Source: Pseudomonadota bacterium (GTDB lineage Bacteria > Pseudomonadota > Alphaproteobacteria > Caulobacterales > Caulobacteraceae). Taken from it: DNA of 63,870 bases. Below, one piece after another: positions 26,385-35,940 of this stretch (position 1 is its first letter; every line of letters begins with the position of its first letter). The translations under genes and the position numbers were made by a program. The DNA lies in assembly GCA_021808285.1 (NCBI GenBank), contig JAKBBV010000010.1, positions 1-63,870 on the forward strand, written 5' to 3'. Under the pieces are notes generated by a model, which saw only the letters and a list, made by a program, of their open reading frames with translations, was not told the DNA's origin and did no database searches.

Positions 26385-27143
26385 ATGTCGCAGGGCGGCA
26401 GGAGCGAACAGGGTGACCCCGCCGGTTCGAGCGAGGCCGCCACGTCGATGCACATTCATAAGCCCAAGGCGGTTCACGGCCTGCGCGAGTTCGCCTCCGA
26501 GATCGCGGTGGTGGTGCTGGGCATCGTCATCGCCTTGCTGGGCGAGCAGGCGGTGGAGGCGTTCCATTGGGCCCACAAGGTCGGCGCGGCCGAGAAGGCC
26601 ATCAAGGAGGAGCTCGCGGTCGATCTCAGCTACGCCGCCGAACAGCAGGCTATGGGCCCGTGCGCGGTCCGCTATATCGACACCCTGGAGCAGGCGATCG
26701 CTAAGAACCGGCCCGACACGATCATGGCCCTCTATCGCATGGGCCCTCCCCTGCACGATCACCCCTGGCGCAGCGACACCTGGACAGCCGCCTTGAACGG
26801 TCAGGTTCCCGATCACCTGCCTCCCGAACGTGTCGGGGACTATTCCTTGGCCTTTCGGATGGTCACCTCCCTGCACGATGAACAGTGGGAGCTGTTCGAT
26901 CTCTATGCCGAGGCCATGAGCGGGCGCTTCGGCCGCCTCGACAGTCCCGCCGTCGCCAGCGAGGCGCTGAGATTGGTGGACCGCCTGCGGGCCAACGAGG
27001 CGCGCCGCGCCGATATCACCGGCGCCTTGCTCAGGAATTCGCGGATCAGTCTCGGCGTGGTTCCCTCCACCGCCCGCGCCGCGGAGTTCCGCGCCAAGGT
27101 GCGCGACTGCGAGGCGGCTGTGAGCGCGATTCCCCTGCCCTAG
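26385..27143 (+). CDS. Membrane-anchored hypothetical protein (Caulobacterales family)
   Basis: A protein of about 252 residues. After a hydrophilic start comes MHIHKPKAVHGLREFASEI, then one membrane helix IAVVVLGIVIALLGEQAVEA, then an alpha-helical soluble part rich in charged residues (AAEKAIKEELAVDLSYAAEQ). This N-terminus recurs in several uncharacterised Caulobacter/Phenylobacterium proteins as far as I recall. ATG 26385 is preferred to TTG 26370. Two cysteines (PCAVRYID, VRDCEAAV) could pair if the soluble part is periplasmic. No function is assigned. Confidence 0.8.
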   Translation: MSQGGRSEQGDPAGSSEAATSMHIHKPKAVHGLREFASEIAVVVLGIVIALLGEQAVEAFHWAHKVGAAEKAIKEELAVDLSYAAEQQAMGPCAVRYIDTLEQAIAKNRPDTIMALYRMGPPLHDHPWRSDTWTAALNGQVPDHLPPERVGDYSLAFRMVTSLHDEQWELFDLYAEAMSGRFGRLDSPAVASEALRLVDRLRANEARRADITGALLRNSRISLGVVPSTARAAEFRAKVRDCEAAVSAIPLP

Positions 27144-27173
27144 GCCCTTGGTCGGCGGGGCGGAGCCTTCGTC

Positions 27174-28625
27174 TCAGAAAAGGCTTCCTTGTCGCCCCTT
27201 GAGGTCAGCCATGTCGGGAGGCGCGACGGTCCGAGGCCGAGGAGGCGGCGCGGCGCCTGCGACCACGGCATGGGTCTCGCCATCGCCGAACTCCAGACCG
27301 ACCATCTGGCCTGGGGAGAGGGACGCGGCGGCGCGCACGAGACGGCCTTGCGCGTCCGTCACCAGAGCGAAGCCGCGGCGCAGGGGCGCCTTGGGATCGA
27401 GCGAGGCGTGCATTTGGGCCAGATGGATCAGCCGCGTCTGAGCCGCGTTCAGCGACAGGCGTCCAGCCCGGGCCAGGCGCGGGGTCAGGGCCTCCAGGCG
27501 CCGGTTCGCCTCGCCAAGGCGCCTTTCCAACAGCGCCGGGCGCAGCCGGACCAGGGCGGTTCCCAGAGCTTGGGCATGGGTGGTGAGATGGGCGCGCAGG
27601 GCGCGACTCAGACCGGCGCTGGCCATGTCCAGCCTTTGCGTGGCCAGCATCAGGGTGTCCTGGGGTCGTGGCAGGCGCCCCCCCGCCTGGGCGAGCCGCG
27701 CGCGACCGCGATCGATCCGCCGGTGCGCCTGGTCGGCCAGACGCCGCGTCCGGCTCTCCAGGGCGGCCATGAGCTCGGCGCGCACGGGCGTGGCCAACTC
27801 CGCCGCAGCGGTCGGGGTCGGCGCCCGGCGGTCGGACACGAAGTCGATCAGGGTGGTGTCGGTCTCATGACCCACGGCCGAGATCAGGGGAACCTGGCAG
27901 GCGGCGACGGTCCGGGCCAGGGTCTCGTCATTGAAGGGCCACAGATCCTCCACCGAGCCTCCGCCCCGGGCGACGATGATCAGGTCCGGTCGCGGCGCTG
28001 GGCCGTCCACGGGCAGGGCCGCCAGCCCCTTGATCCCCGCGCTCACCTGGGCGGCGGCCTGGTCGCCCTGGACCACGGCGGGCCAGACCAGCACCCGGCA
28101 GGGCCAGCGCTCGGAAAGCCGGTGCAGAATGTCGCGGATGACCGCACCGGTGGGGCTGGTGACCACACCGATGACGCGCGGATAGGCGGGCAGGGGCCGC
28201 TTGCGCGCCGCTTCGAACAGGCCCTCCTCCGCCAGCTTTGCCTTAAGCCGTTCCAGCTGGGCCAGAAGGGCGCCGACCCCCGCGGGCGACACCGTCTCGA
28301 TGATGATCTGATATTGCGAGCGACCCGGATAGGTGGTCAGGCGGCCGGTGACGATCACCTCCAACCCGGTCTCGGGGCGCACCGCCAGGCCGCGCACCTG
28401 GGGCTTCCAGATCACCCCGGCGATGGAGGCCTTCTCATCCTTGATGTCCAGATAGACGTGGCCGTTACCGTGGAAGGTGACCTTGGAGAGTTCGCCGCGG
28501 AGGCGCACGAAGCCGTAGGCGCTCTCCACGGTGCGCTTGAGGGCAAAAGCCAGCTCGGAGACGGAGTAGGGCCGGTCGTTGACCGCCTCAGCCGCGCCGG
28601 CGCCATCCGGGTCGATCTCGGTCAT
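27174..28625 (-). CDS. xseA: Exodeoxyribonuclease VII large subunit
   Basis: XseA with XseB forms the ExoVII nuclease that degrades single-stranded DNA. The 483-residue protein has the N-terminal OB-fold ([40 protein letters not shown]), the catalytic region with [63 protein letters not shown] split over the conserved core, the long coiled-coil (about 290-400), and the C-terminal PLRRGFALV. xseB is not in the window. gcrA lies upstream on the same strand. Confidence 0.95.
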   Translation of the reverse strand: MTEIDPDGAGAAEAVNDRPYSVSELAFALKRTVESAYGFVRLRGELSKVTFHGNGHVYLDIKDEKASIAGVIWKPQVRGLAVRPETGLEVIVTGRLTTYPGRSQYQIIIETVSPAGVGALLAQLERLKAKLAEEGLFEAARKRPLPAYPRVIGVVTSPTGAVIRDILHRLSERWPCRVLVWPAVVQGDQAAAQVSAGIKGLAALPVDGPAPRPDLIIVARGGGSVEDLWPFNDETLARTVAACQVPLISAVGHETDTTLIDFVSDRRAPTPTAAAELATPVRAELMAALESRTRRLADQAHRRIDRGRARLAQAGGRLPRPQDTLMLATQRLDMASAGLSRALRAHLTTHAQALGTALVRLRPALLERRLGEANRRLEALTPRLARAGRLSLNAAQTRLIHLAQMHASLDPKAPLRRGFALVTDAQGRLVRAAASLSPGQMVGLEFGDGETHAVVAGAAPPPRPRTVAPPDMADLKGRQGSLF

Positions 28626-28683
28626 GCGTCCGGGATTTTAAGGATATTTGCCCCCCACGGGGAGGGGCGAGACCCCCCAAATC

Positions 28684-29208
28684 TCAGATATAACGGCGCA
28701 GGGACCTGGCCAATTCGTTGGCGCTCGACTTTTTCTTCGCCTGTTGCGGCTGGTAGGCCAGCTGGGCGTGTTCGACACAGTACGGCCTCTCGTCGGAGGC
28801 GCGGCGTCCGCAGAAGGTGAACTCCGAGCTCGATGGGTCGCCGATTGGCCATTTGCACATGTGCCTCCCGAGCGTCAGGACCGTCGCCGCGCCGGGCGTC
28901 TCGATGCGATCTGGCGGCGAGGCCGGCAAGCGCGCCGCTGCGGGGGACAGGCTCTCCATCGGCACCTGAGCTCGCCGCGTCGGCGGTGCGGCGGCGGTCG
29001 AGGCCGCGGCCGACCGCGCACGCGGCGGTTTGAACGCCACCGGGCTCGGCTGAGACGGTGCGGCGCGCCCCGACAGGCCAAGGCGGTGCACCTTGCCGAT
29101 CACCGCGTTTCGCGTGACCCCGCCAAGCTGCTTGGCGATCTGGCTGGCCGAAAGGCCGTCCAGCCATAAGGCCTTGAGTGTCTCCACCCTCTCGTCGGTC
29201 CAGCTCAT
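28684..29208 (-). CDS. gcrA: GcrA cell cycle regulator
   Basis: A 174-residue GcrA, the master activator of S-phase genes in Caulobacter, which binds the housekeeping sigma factor and stimulates promoters carrying methylated GANTC. The N-terminal DNA-binding domain is MSWTDERVETLKALWLDGLS, ASQIAKQLGGVTRNAVIGKV, HRLGLSGR. The C-terminal sigma-interacting domain has RHMCKWPIGDP, FTFCGRR and RPYCVEHAQLAYQP with conserved cysteines. The linker is Ala/Pro-rich. ATG 29208 gives the exact family start. Upstream is a spaced inverted repeat. Confidence 0.96.
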   Translation of the reverse strand: MSWTDERVETLKALWLDGLSASQIAKQLGGVTRNAVIGKVHRLGLSGRAAPSQPSPVAFKPPRARSAAASTAAAPPTRRAQVPMESLSPAAARLPASPPDRIETPGAATVLTLGRHMCKWPIGDPSSSEFTFCGRRASDERPYCVEHAQLAYQPQQAKKKSSANELARSLRRYI

Positions 29209-29271
29209 GGTGTCTCGAGCCTCCGCCCCGTTTGCTGCGACGGCGCCGCCCCTTGGACGTTCACGCCGACT

Positions 29272-29318
29272 ATATCTTGCGTCTTCTCGCCGAGCGTCGC
29301 GGCGACAACACAAGATAT
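29272..29318. repeat. Spaced inverted repeat upstream of gcrA
   Basis: ATATCTTG (29272-29279) and CAAGATAT (29311-29318) are perfect arms 31 bp apart. Inside is a second pair, TCGCC and GGCGA, around a 9-nt loop. It lies 64-110 bp before the gcrA ATG; the proximal arm touches a TATAGT that could serve as -10. It could be a two-site operator or a cruciform/leader hairpin. Confidence 0.6.
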
Positions 29319-29436
29319 GGCTACTCCAATTGGCGCAGCATACAATAGGCGCCCCGCACTCATCCACAGCCAACAACATCTAGTTGGCGGGCTGAAGCGG
29401 CCTCGGCGTCTTGCGCCGGCCCTGGCCAGCGCGCAC

Positions 29437-30264
29437 ATGGGGATCATGAAGGACATGATCGCGCACGCCACAACCTTCCCCGCCCCTCGCGAATATCGCG
29501 GCCCTAACTGGGAGGGATTGAAAACCCTCTACGTGCGGGAGGTGCGCCGCTTCTGGAAGGTCGGGGCTCAGACCCTCGGAGCCCCGGTGGTCACCGCGCT
29601 GCTCTATATGCTGGTGTTCGTGGTCGCCGTGCGCGGCGCCCGCCCGCCGGTGGAGGGCATTGATTTCGCCCATTTCGTCGCCCCGGGCCTGATCATGATG
29701 CAGATCCTCTCCAACGCCTTCGCCAACTCCTCCTCCAGCCTGCTCCAGGCCAAGATGAACGGGTTGATCTGCGATTTCCTCATGCCGCCCCTGTCGCCGT
29801 CGGAGCAGGTGGCCGGGTTCGCCTTCGGCGCCGCGACGCGCGGGGTTCTGGTCGGGGCGGTGACGGCATTGGCGATCATGCCCTTCGCCTCGCTGCACAT
29901 CGTCCATCTCTGGGCGGTGCTCTACTTCGGGTCGGGGGCTGCGTTGGTCATGGGCATGCTGGGGGTCATGGCTGCGATCTGGTCGGTCAAGTTCGATCAC
30001 ATCGCTGCAGTCAGCAATTTCGTCATTATGCCGATGACCTTTTTGTCGGGCACCTTCTATCTGGTCTCGCGCCTGCCCGAACCGTTCCGCTCGGCCTCGC
30101 AATTCAATCCCTTCTTCTACCTGATCTCGGGCTTCCGTTACGGCTTCATCGGTCAGGCCGACGGCTCCCTGGCCATCGGCGTCGCCTGCACCGCCATTCT
30201 GGTGGGGATCCTCGCTGTGATTTGCCATTGGATGTTCGCCAGCGGCTATCGCCTCAAGACCTGA
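29437..30264 (+). CDS. ABC-2 type transporter permease (no ATPase adjacent)
   Basis: A permease of about 275 residues with six membrane segments, the ABC2_membrane fold used for drug or polysaccharide export. The amphipathic start is LKTLYVREVRRFWKVGAQTL; later come FLMPPLSPSEQVAGFAFGA, MPMTFLSGTFYLVSRLPEPF and the family end FNPFFYLISGFRYGFIGQAD. The last 80 residues resemble the permease at 59584-60345, so they are paralogues. No ATPase gene is next to it. The start is uncertain among ATG 29437, 29446 and 29455. Divergent from gcrA. Confidence 0.88.
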   Translation: MGIMKDMIAHATTFPAPREYRGPNWEGLKTLYVREVRRFWKVGAQTLGAPVVTALLYMLVFVVAVRGARPPVEGIDFAHFVAPGLIMMQILSNAFANSSSSLLQAKMNGLICDFLMPPLSPSEQVAGFAFGAATRGVLVGAVTALAIMPFASLHIVHLWAVLYFGSGAALVMGMLGVMAAIWSVKFDHIAAVSNFVIMPMTFLSGTFYLVSRLPEPFRSASQFNPFFYLISGFRYGFIGQADGSLAIGVACTAILVGILAVICHWMFASGYRLKT

Positions 30265-30374
30265 CCACGCATTGACAGAAGGCGCGTCCACGCAGAAAAA
30301 GCGCCGCTTCCGGTTTTGGCCGTGTTTGCGTCCTCTCAAAGGCGCGCGCCGTCAGACCCGTTCGGAGGCGCCTC

Positions 30375-31586
30375 ATGTCACAGCCCGCGCGGCCCGTTCC
30401 CGAAGACCACATCCTGGGCGTCTATAATCGCGCCCCGCTGGCCTTCGATCATGGGCGAGGCTCGCGTCTCTATACGGCCGAGGGCGAGGCCTATCTCGAC
30501 TGCCTGGCCGGCATTGCCACGACGGGCCTGGGCCATGCTCACCCCAAGCTGGTGGAGGCGCTCAAGGCCCAGGGCGAAAAGCTCTGGCATGTCTCCAACA
30601 TCTTCCGCATCCCCGACCAGGAGCGGCTCGCCCGGCGCCTGTGCGAGGAGACCTTCGCCGATGTGGTCTTCTTCACCAATTCCGGCACGGAGGCGGTGGA
30701 GTGCGCCCTGAAGATGGCGCGCAAATACCATTGGGCCCGGGGCGAGACCGACCGCATCGAGATCATCGGCTTCGACGGCGCCTTCCACGGACGCAGCTAC
30801 GCCGCCGTCTATGCGGCGGGCAATCCCGCCTATGTGGAGGGCTTCGGCCCGCCTCTGCCGGGTTATCGGACGCTGAAGTTCGGCGACCACGAGGCGCTCA
30901 AGGCGGCCATCGGCCCCAAGACCGCCGCCGTCATCATCGAGCCGGTTCAGGGTGAAGGCGGGGCGCGGGCGCTGCCTGAGACCTGCCTCTCCGAACTGCG
31001 CCGCCTCACGCGCGAGGCCGGGGTCCTGCTCATCCTGGACGAGATTCAATGCGGGCTTGGTCGCACCGGCCGGCTGTTCGCCCATGAATGGGCGACCGAC
31101 GCCGCGCCGGATATCATGTGCGTGGCCAAGGCGCTGGGCGGGGGCTTTCCGGTGGGGGCGTGTCTGGCCACCATCGAGGCGGCGTCCGGCATGGGCGTGG
31201 GCGCCCATGGCTCGACCTATGGCGGCAATCCTCTGGCCATGGCCGTGGGCCTGGCCGCCTTCGAGGAGCTGGCGCGCGCGGAGACCCTGGACCATGTGCG
31301 CCGCCTCAGCGGTCTCTTCGCCCAGTCCCTGGGCGCGCTTGCGGCCCGCTTCCCCGACATCATCGAGGAGGTGCGCGGCAAGGGCCTTCTGATCGGGCTC
31401 AAGCTCACCCCGTCCAATCGCGCCTTCATGGCCGCGGCGCGCGATGAGCATCTGCTCGTGGCCGGCGGCGGCGACAACTGCGTGCGTCTGCTGCCCCCGC
31501 TCACCATGACCGAGGACGAGGCGCGCGAGGCCGTCGCGCGGTTGGAGGCGACCTGTGAGGCCCTGCGCAAGGCGGCCGCGGCGTGA
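30375..31586 (+). CDS. argD: Acetylornithine aminotransferase
   Basis: A 403-residue class III PLP aminotransferase forming N-acetylornithine (and possibly N-succinyl-diaminopimelate in lysine synthesis). Key parts: [20 protein letters not shown] for the cofactor phosphate, [36 protein letters not shown] and the PLP lysine in [14 protein letters not shown]. argF starts inside its last codons (GTGA overlap), and hslO follows, so argD-argF-hslO is one operon. A TTGACA at about 30273 could be its -35, but no good -10 is seen. Confidence 0.95.
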   Translation: MSQPARPVPEDHILGVYNRAPLAFDHGRGSRLYTAEGEAYLDCLAGIATTGLGHAHPKLVEALKAQGEKLWHVSNIFRIPDQERLARRLCEETFADVVFFTNSGTEAVECALKMARKYHWARGETDRIEIIGFDGAFHGRSYAAVYAAGNPAYVEGFGPPLPGYRTLKFGDHEALKAAIGPKTAAVIIEPVQGEGGARALPETCLSELRRLTREAGVLLILDEIQCGLGRTGRLFAHEWATDAAPDIMCVAKALGGGFPVGACLATIEAASGMGVGAHGSTYGGNPLAMAVGLAAFEELARAETLDHVRRLSGLFAQSLGALAARFPDIIEEVRGKGLLIGLKLTPSNRAFMAAARDEHLLVAGGGDNCVRLLPPLTMTEDEAREAVARLEATCEALRKAAAA

Positions 31587-32521
31587 GCGCGGCGAGCCCG
31601 GCGGCGCCGCGCCATTTCATCGATCTCTGGCGTCTGGCGCCGGAGACCCTGCGCGCCATCCTGAACGATGCGGCCGCGCGCAAGGCGGCCCGCCAGGGCT
31701 GGGGCCAGGCGCGCGTGGACGCTGATGCGCCCGCCGCCGGGCGGACCCTGGCCATGATCTTTCAGAAGAACTCGACGCGCACGCGATTCTCCTTCGACGC
31801 CGCCATCCGCCAGCTCGGCGGGGCCGGCATCATCGCCACGGCGTCGGACATGCAGCTGGGACGCGGCGAGACCATTCCCGATACGGCCCGGGTGCTCTCG
31901 CGCATGGTCGATGCGGTGATGATCCGCGCCGTGGCCCACGCTGATGTGGAGGAGTTCGCCGCCTTCGCCGGCGTGCCGGTGATCAACGGCCTCACCGATC
32001 GCAGCCATCCGTGCCAGATCATGGCCGATCTCCTCACCTTCGAAGCCCATCGCGGGCCGCTGGCGGGGCGCACTTTCGCCTGGATCGGCGACGGCAATAA
32101 TGTCTGCGCCAGCTTCATCCACGCCGCCGCGAAGTTTGATTTCAAGCTGATCGTCGCCTGCCCGGATGATTATCGTCCGCGGGCGGAGGATATGGCGCAC
32201 GCCCAGGGCCGGGTGGAGATCACCACCGATCATCGCGCCGCCGCGCGCGGGGCCGACTGCGTCATCGCCGACGGCTGGGTCTCCATGGGCGACGCCGACC
32301 ACGCGGCCCGCCAGCTCGCCTTCGCGCCCTATCAGGTCAATGCCGAGCTCATGGCCCTGGCCGCGCCCGATGCGGTCTTTCTCCACTGCCTGCCCGCCCA
32401 CCGCGGCGAAGAGGTCACGGACGAGGTGCTTGACGGGCCCCAGTCCCTGGTCTGGGACGAGGCGGAGAACCGCATCCACGCCCAGAAATCCATCCTGGCC
32501 TGGTGCTTCGGGGCCATCTGA
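31583..32521 (+). CDS. argF: Ornithine carbamoyltransferase
   Basis: A 312-residue transcarbamylase making citrulline from ornithine and carbamoyl phosphate. The carbamoyl-phosphate motif is [15 protein letters not shown], the HPCQ motif is in [13 protein letters not shown], the ornithine loop is DGWVSMGD, and the catalytic cysteine is in [17 protein letters not shown]. The GTG start at 31583 overlaps the argD stop (GTGA), typical of translational coupling. With argB and argD it covers three of the steps to arginine within this window. Confidence 0.95.
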   Translation: MSAASPAAPRHFIDLWRLAPETLRAILNDAAARKAARQGWGQARVDADAPAAGRTLAMIFQKNSTRTRFSFDAAIRQLGGAGIIATASDMQLGRGETIPDTARVLSRMVDAVMIRAVAHADVEEFAAFAGVPVINGLTDRSHPCQIMADLLTFEAHRGPLAGRTFAWIGDGNNVCASFIHAAAKFDFKLIVACPDDYRPRAEDMAHAQGRVEITTDHRAAARGADCVIADGWVSMGDADHAARQLAFAPYQVNAELMALAAPDAVFLHCLPAHRGEEVTDEVLDGPQSLVWDEAENRIHAQKSILAWCFGAI

Positions 32522-32575
32522 GGGCCCACGGACGCGTTGCGCCTGGCGGGCGGGCCCCTATATGGGCGAGGCGTC

Positions 32576-33469
32576 ATGACCACTTCCGATGATTTCGTCG
32601 CCGCCTTCCAGCTCGAAGGGGCGCCCGTGCGCGGCCGGGTGCTGCGCCTGGGCCCGGCCATCCATGAGATCCTGACCCGCCACGCCTATCCCGAGCCGGT
32701 GGCGAACCTGCTGGGCGAGGCCTGCGCCCTGGCCGCTCTGGTGGGCTCCAGCCTCAAGATGGAGGGCCGCCTGATCGTGCAGGCCCAGGGCGCCGGGCCG
32801 GTGGCCTATGTGGTGGCCGACTACGCCACGGACGGGGCCCTGCGCGGCTTCTGCCGCTTCGATCCGGCGCGGGTCGCCGAGGTCAGCGGTGGTTTCGCGC
32901 GCCCCGGCGCCCGCACCTTGCTGGGCGAGGGCGTGTTCATCATGACCCTGGATCAGGGCGCCGCGCTTGGCCGTCACCAGGGCGTCACCGCCATCGAGGG
33001 CGAGACCCTCGCTCTGTGCGCGGAGAGCTATTTCGCCCAGTCCGAACAGGTCCCCACCCGCGTCCGTCTGGCGGTGGGCGAGGCGCGGGATGAGGCCGGC
33101 GAGCAGGTCTGGCGCGCGGGCGGCCTTCTGATTCAGGCCCTGGCCGGGGACGAGGTGCGCGATCCCGACCCCGACGGCTGGCGCCGCGCCGAGAGCCTCT
33201 TCGCCACTCTGGGCGAGGACGAGCTGCTCGATCCGGATCTGAGCGCCGAGCGCCTGCTCTATCGCCTGTTTCACGAGGACGGCGTGCGTCTCTTCACGGC
33301 CCAGCCGCTCAAGGCCCTGTGCCGCTGCAACCAGGATCGCATCCTCGACATGCTGCGCACCTTTTCCTCGGACGAGCGCACCGACATGGTCGAGGCCGAC
33401 GGCCGGATCCGCGTCACCTGCGAATACTGCTCCCGGGTCTATGAGCTCGCCCCGGACGCGGTGAGCTGA
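32576..33469 (+). CDS. hslO: Redox-activated chaperone Hsp33
   Basis: A 297-residue Hsp33, a holdase switched on by oxidation and zinc release. The N-terminal domain has LGPAIHEILTRHAYPEPVAN and LLGEACALAALVGSSLKMEG. The C-terminal redox switch has the zinc cysteines CRCNQDR and CEYCSRVYEL. ATG 32576 starts at the usual position; an upstream TTG or ATG frame to 32537 is not conserved. Linked to argF by 54 bp, the same order as in other alphaproteobacteria. Its stop lies four bases from that of metZ on the other strand. Confidence 0.94.
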   Translation: MTTSDDFVAAFQLEGAPVRGRVLRLGPAIHEILTRHAYPEPVANLLGEACALAALVGSSLKMEGRLIVQAQGAGPVAYVVADYATDGALRGFCRFDPARVAEVSGGFARPGARTLLGEGVFIMTLDQGAALGRHQGVTAIEGETLALCAESYFAQSEQVPTRVRLAVGEARDEAGEQVWRAGGLLIQALAGDEVRDPDPDGWRRAESLFATLGEDELLDPDLSAERLLYRLFHEDGVRLFTAQPLKALCRCNQDRILDMLRTFSSDERTDMVEADGRIRVTCEYCSRVYELAPDAVS

Positions 33470-33473
33470 GACC

Positions 33474-34658
33474 TCACACGGCGTCGAGGGCCCGGCTCAG
33501 ATCGCGGGCCAGATCGGCCTGCGATTCCAGCCCCACGGAAAGGCGCACCCAGCCCTCTGTCAGGCCGATCTCCAGTCTCTGGTCCTCGCTCATGGCGCGA
33601 TGAGTTGTGGTGGAGGGATGGGTGGCCATGCTCTTGGCGTCGCCCAGATTATTCGAGATGTCGATCAGCTCCAACGCGCCCAGAAAGCGGAACGCGCTGG
33701 CCTTGTCGCCGAGATCGAAGGCCACCAGGCTCCCGCCCCCGCTCATCTGCCGCGCCGCGATGGCCGCCTGGGGGTGGTCGGGACGGGTGGGATAGCGGCA
33801 TGCCCGCACCTTGGGGTGGGCGGCGGCGAGGTCGGCCAGGGCCGCGGCGGTGGCGCTCTGGCGGGTCACGCGCAGGTCGATCGTCTCCAGGCTTTTGAGC
33901 AGGATCCAGGCGTTGAACGGCGACATGGCCGGTCCGGTATGGCGAAAGAGGTCGCGATAGGCCTCCTCGAACAGGGCTTCCGAGCAAAGCAGGGCCCCGC
34001 CCAGCACCCGACCCTGGCCGTCGATATGCTTGGTGGCCGAATAGACCACCACGTCCGCGCCCAGCTTCAGGGGCGACTGATAGAGCGGCGTGGCGAACAC
34101 ATTGTCGACCACCACGCGCGCGCCGGCCTCATGCGCCATCCGCGCAATCTCCGCGATGTCGCATATCTCCAGCAGGGGATTGGCCGGGCTCTCCAGCAGC
34201 ACCATGCGCGTGCCGGGCCGCAGGGCGGCGCGCCAGGCCTCCAGATCGGGGCCATCGACGAGGGTCACCGCGATGCCGAAACGCGGCGCCCAGTTGGCGA
34301 GCAGCCAGCGACAGGAGCCGAACAGGGCCCGGCCGGCCACCACGTGATCGCCCGCCTTGAGCAGGCCCATCATGGCCAGATAGACCGCCGCCATGCCTGA
34401 GGCCGTCGCGCGGCACAGCTCCGCCTCCTCCAGGAGGGCCAGGCGATCCTCGAACATCTTGACCGTCGGGCTGCCATAGCGGGCATAGACGAAGCCCGGC
34501 GACTCGCCGGTGAAGCGCGCCTCCGCCTCCTCCGGGCTGTCATAGGCGAAGCTCTGGGTGAGGAAGAGCGCCTCCGACGTCTCGCCATGCTCGGTGCGCG
34601 CCAGCCCCCCGCGCACCAGGCGCGTGGCGATATCCCAGCTGTTCGGATCCTCGGCCAT
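33474..34658 (-). CDS. metZ: O-succinylhomoserine sulfhydrylase
   Basis: A 394-residue Cys/Met-metabolism PLP enzyme that makes homocysteine from O-succinylhomoserine and sulfide. Evidence: TQSFAYDSPEEAEARFTGES, FVYARYGSPTVKMFEDRLA, the ring-stacking ATASGMAAVYLAMMGLLKAG, VVVDNVFATP and the PLP lysine in VYSATKHIDGQGRVLGGA. The C-terminal SNNLGDAKSMATHPSTTTH is the Met-branch signature. ATG 34658 gives the normal start. It is divergent from dcd; I found no SAM-II riboswitch-like sequence upstream. apaG, a common neighbour, is absent. Confidence 0.93.
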   Translation of the reverse strand: MAEDPNSWDIATRLVRGGLARTEHGETSEALFLTQSFAYDSPEEAEARFTGESPGFVYARYGSPTVKMFEDRLALLEEAELCRATASGMAAVYLAMMGLLKAGDHVVAGRALFGSCRWLLANWAPRFGIAVTLVDGPDLEAWRAALRPGTRMVLLESPANPLLEICDIAEIARMAHEAGARVVVDNVFATPLYQSPLKLGADVVVYSATKHIDGQGRVLGGALLCSEALFEEAYRDLFRHTGPAMSPFNAWILLKSLETIDLRVTRQSATAAALADLAAAHPKVRACRYPTRPDHPQAAIAARQMSGGGSLVAFDLGDKASAFRFLGALELIDISNNLGDAKSMATHPSTTTHRAMSEDQRLEIGLTEGWVRLSVGLESQADLARDLSRALDAV

Positions 34659-34701
34659 GGCCTCGCCGTCCTGTCTCATCCCACCCCATGGCGGGGCGCG
34701 C

Positions 34702-34730
34702 ATAGGAGGCGCCCGCCCCGCTGCGGTCAA
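34702..34730 (-). promoter_or_regulatory. Candidate promoter of metZ
   Basis: Minus strand TTGACC (34730-34725), a 17-bp spacer and TCCTAT (34707-34702). The -35 is good and the -10 moderate. It lies about 45 bp before the metZ ATG in the 181-bp gap to dcd. Confidence 0.4.
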
Positions 34731-34839
34731 GCCGCCCTTATACGGCGCCTAATGCGGTGATGGTGCGCTCATTGACCCCGCGCTCCAGCCATGAACCGCG
34801 CCCCTTGCCAGGACCGGCGGCTTCGCTCATGCCAGGGGC

Positions 34840-35877
34840 ATGGCCCGTCCCGCGCCCGGCAGCTTCGATCTCTCCGACTCCGTCCTGCCGTGCCAGGACA
34901 TCGAGGCGCTGGTGGCGGCTGGGGCCGTGGCCGCGCCGGGGGGAATCTCACCCGACCAGGTCCAGCCGGCCAGCCTCGATCTGCGCCTGGGCCCGCGCGC
35001 CTGGCGGGTGCGCGCCTCCTTCCTGCCCCGGCCGGGGATCAATGTGGTGGATCGCCTGGGCCCCCTGGCCATGCACGAAATCGACCTCGCGCGCGGCGCG
35101 GTTCTGGAGAAGGGCTGCGTCTATATCGCCGAGCTGGCCGAGCGTCTGGCCCTGCCGCGCGGCGTCAGCGCCCGCGCCAATCCCAAGAGCTCCACCGGCC
35201 GGGTGGACCTGTTCGTGCGCCTGCTCACCGACGGACAGCCGGCCTTCGACGATGTGGCCGAGGCCTATGACGGGCCCCTCTACGCCGAGATCGCGCCCCA
35301 GACCTTCTCCGTCCTGGTCCGCTCCGGCACGCGGCTCAACCAGCTGCGCCTCAAGTCCGGCCGTCCGCCGCGCCTGTCGCATGAGGGCGTGGGAGTGGAC
35401 CTCACCGGCCTTGTCTGCGGCTTCCGCGCGAGGCGCCATGCCGGGGTCATCGATATGGATCGGGAGGGCCTCTATGACCCGCTCGACTTCTTCGAGCCCC
35501 TGACCTCGCGCCGGGGAACTTTGCTGCTCGATCCCGGGGAGTTCTATATTCTGAGCTCAAAGGAGACGGTGGAGATCCCCGTCGATCAGGCGGCGGAGAT
35601 GACGCCCATCGATCCGGCCGTGGGCGAGTTTCGGGTCCATTATGCCGGCTTCTTCGATCCGGGCTTCGGCGTCGCCGAGGCGAGCGGCGAGGGCTCGCGC
35701 GGGGTGCTGGAGGTGCGCAGCCGCGAGACCCCGTTCCTGCTCGAAGACGGCCAGACCATGGCGCGACTGGTGTTCGAACCCCTGAGCGAGCGGCCGCGAC
35801 GACTCTACGGGGCGACCGGCTCGCATTATCAGAGCCAGGGTCTGGCCCTGTCGAAGCATTTCCGTCCCTGGGCCTGA
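34840..35877 (+). CDS. dcd: dCTP deaminase, double-length alphaproteobacterial type
   Basis: A 345-residue protein almost twice the length of E. coli Dcd, as is normal for the alphaproteobacterial 2'-deoxycytidine-triphosphate deaminase (PF06559). The first half has QPASLDLRLGPRAWRVRASF, then RGVSARANPKSSTGRVDLF, the conserved S-S-x-GR segment. The second half has GEFYILSSKETVEIP, VHYAGFFDPGFG and a C-terminal GATGSHYQSQGLALSKHF. The deaminase converts dCTP to dUTP for thymidylate synthesis. The start used is ATG 34840 (MARPAPGSFDLSDSVLP). Confidence 0.92.
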   Translation: MARPAPGSFDLSDSVLPCQDIEALVAAGAVAAPGGISPDQVQPASLDLRLGPRAWRVRASFLPRPGINVVDRLGPLAMHEIDLARGAVLEKGCVYIAELAERLALPRGVSARANPKSSTGRVDLFVRLLTDGQPAFDDVAEAYDGPLYAEIAPQTFSVLVRSGTRLNQLRLKSGRPPRLSHEGVGVDLTGLVCGFRARRHAGVIDMDREGLYDPLDFFEPLTSRRGTLLLDPGEFYILSSKETVEIPVDQAAEMTPIDPAVGEFRVHYAGFFDPGFGVAEASGEGSRGVLEVRSRETPFLLEDGQTMARLVFEPLSERPRRLYGATGSHYQSQGLALSKHFRPWA

Positions 35878-35940
35878 AAGTGTGATATCGTGTTACAGCC
35901 TCTCTGATCGAGGCGGTTCAGATCGAGGCGGCGAGACCCC

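Noticed and set aside
34659-34839. SAM-II or SAM-V riboswitch before metZ
   Set aside because: Searched because such riboswitches control metZ in alphaproteobacteria; no matching conserved core was seen.
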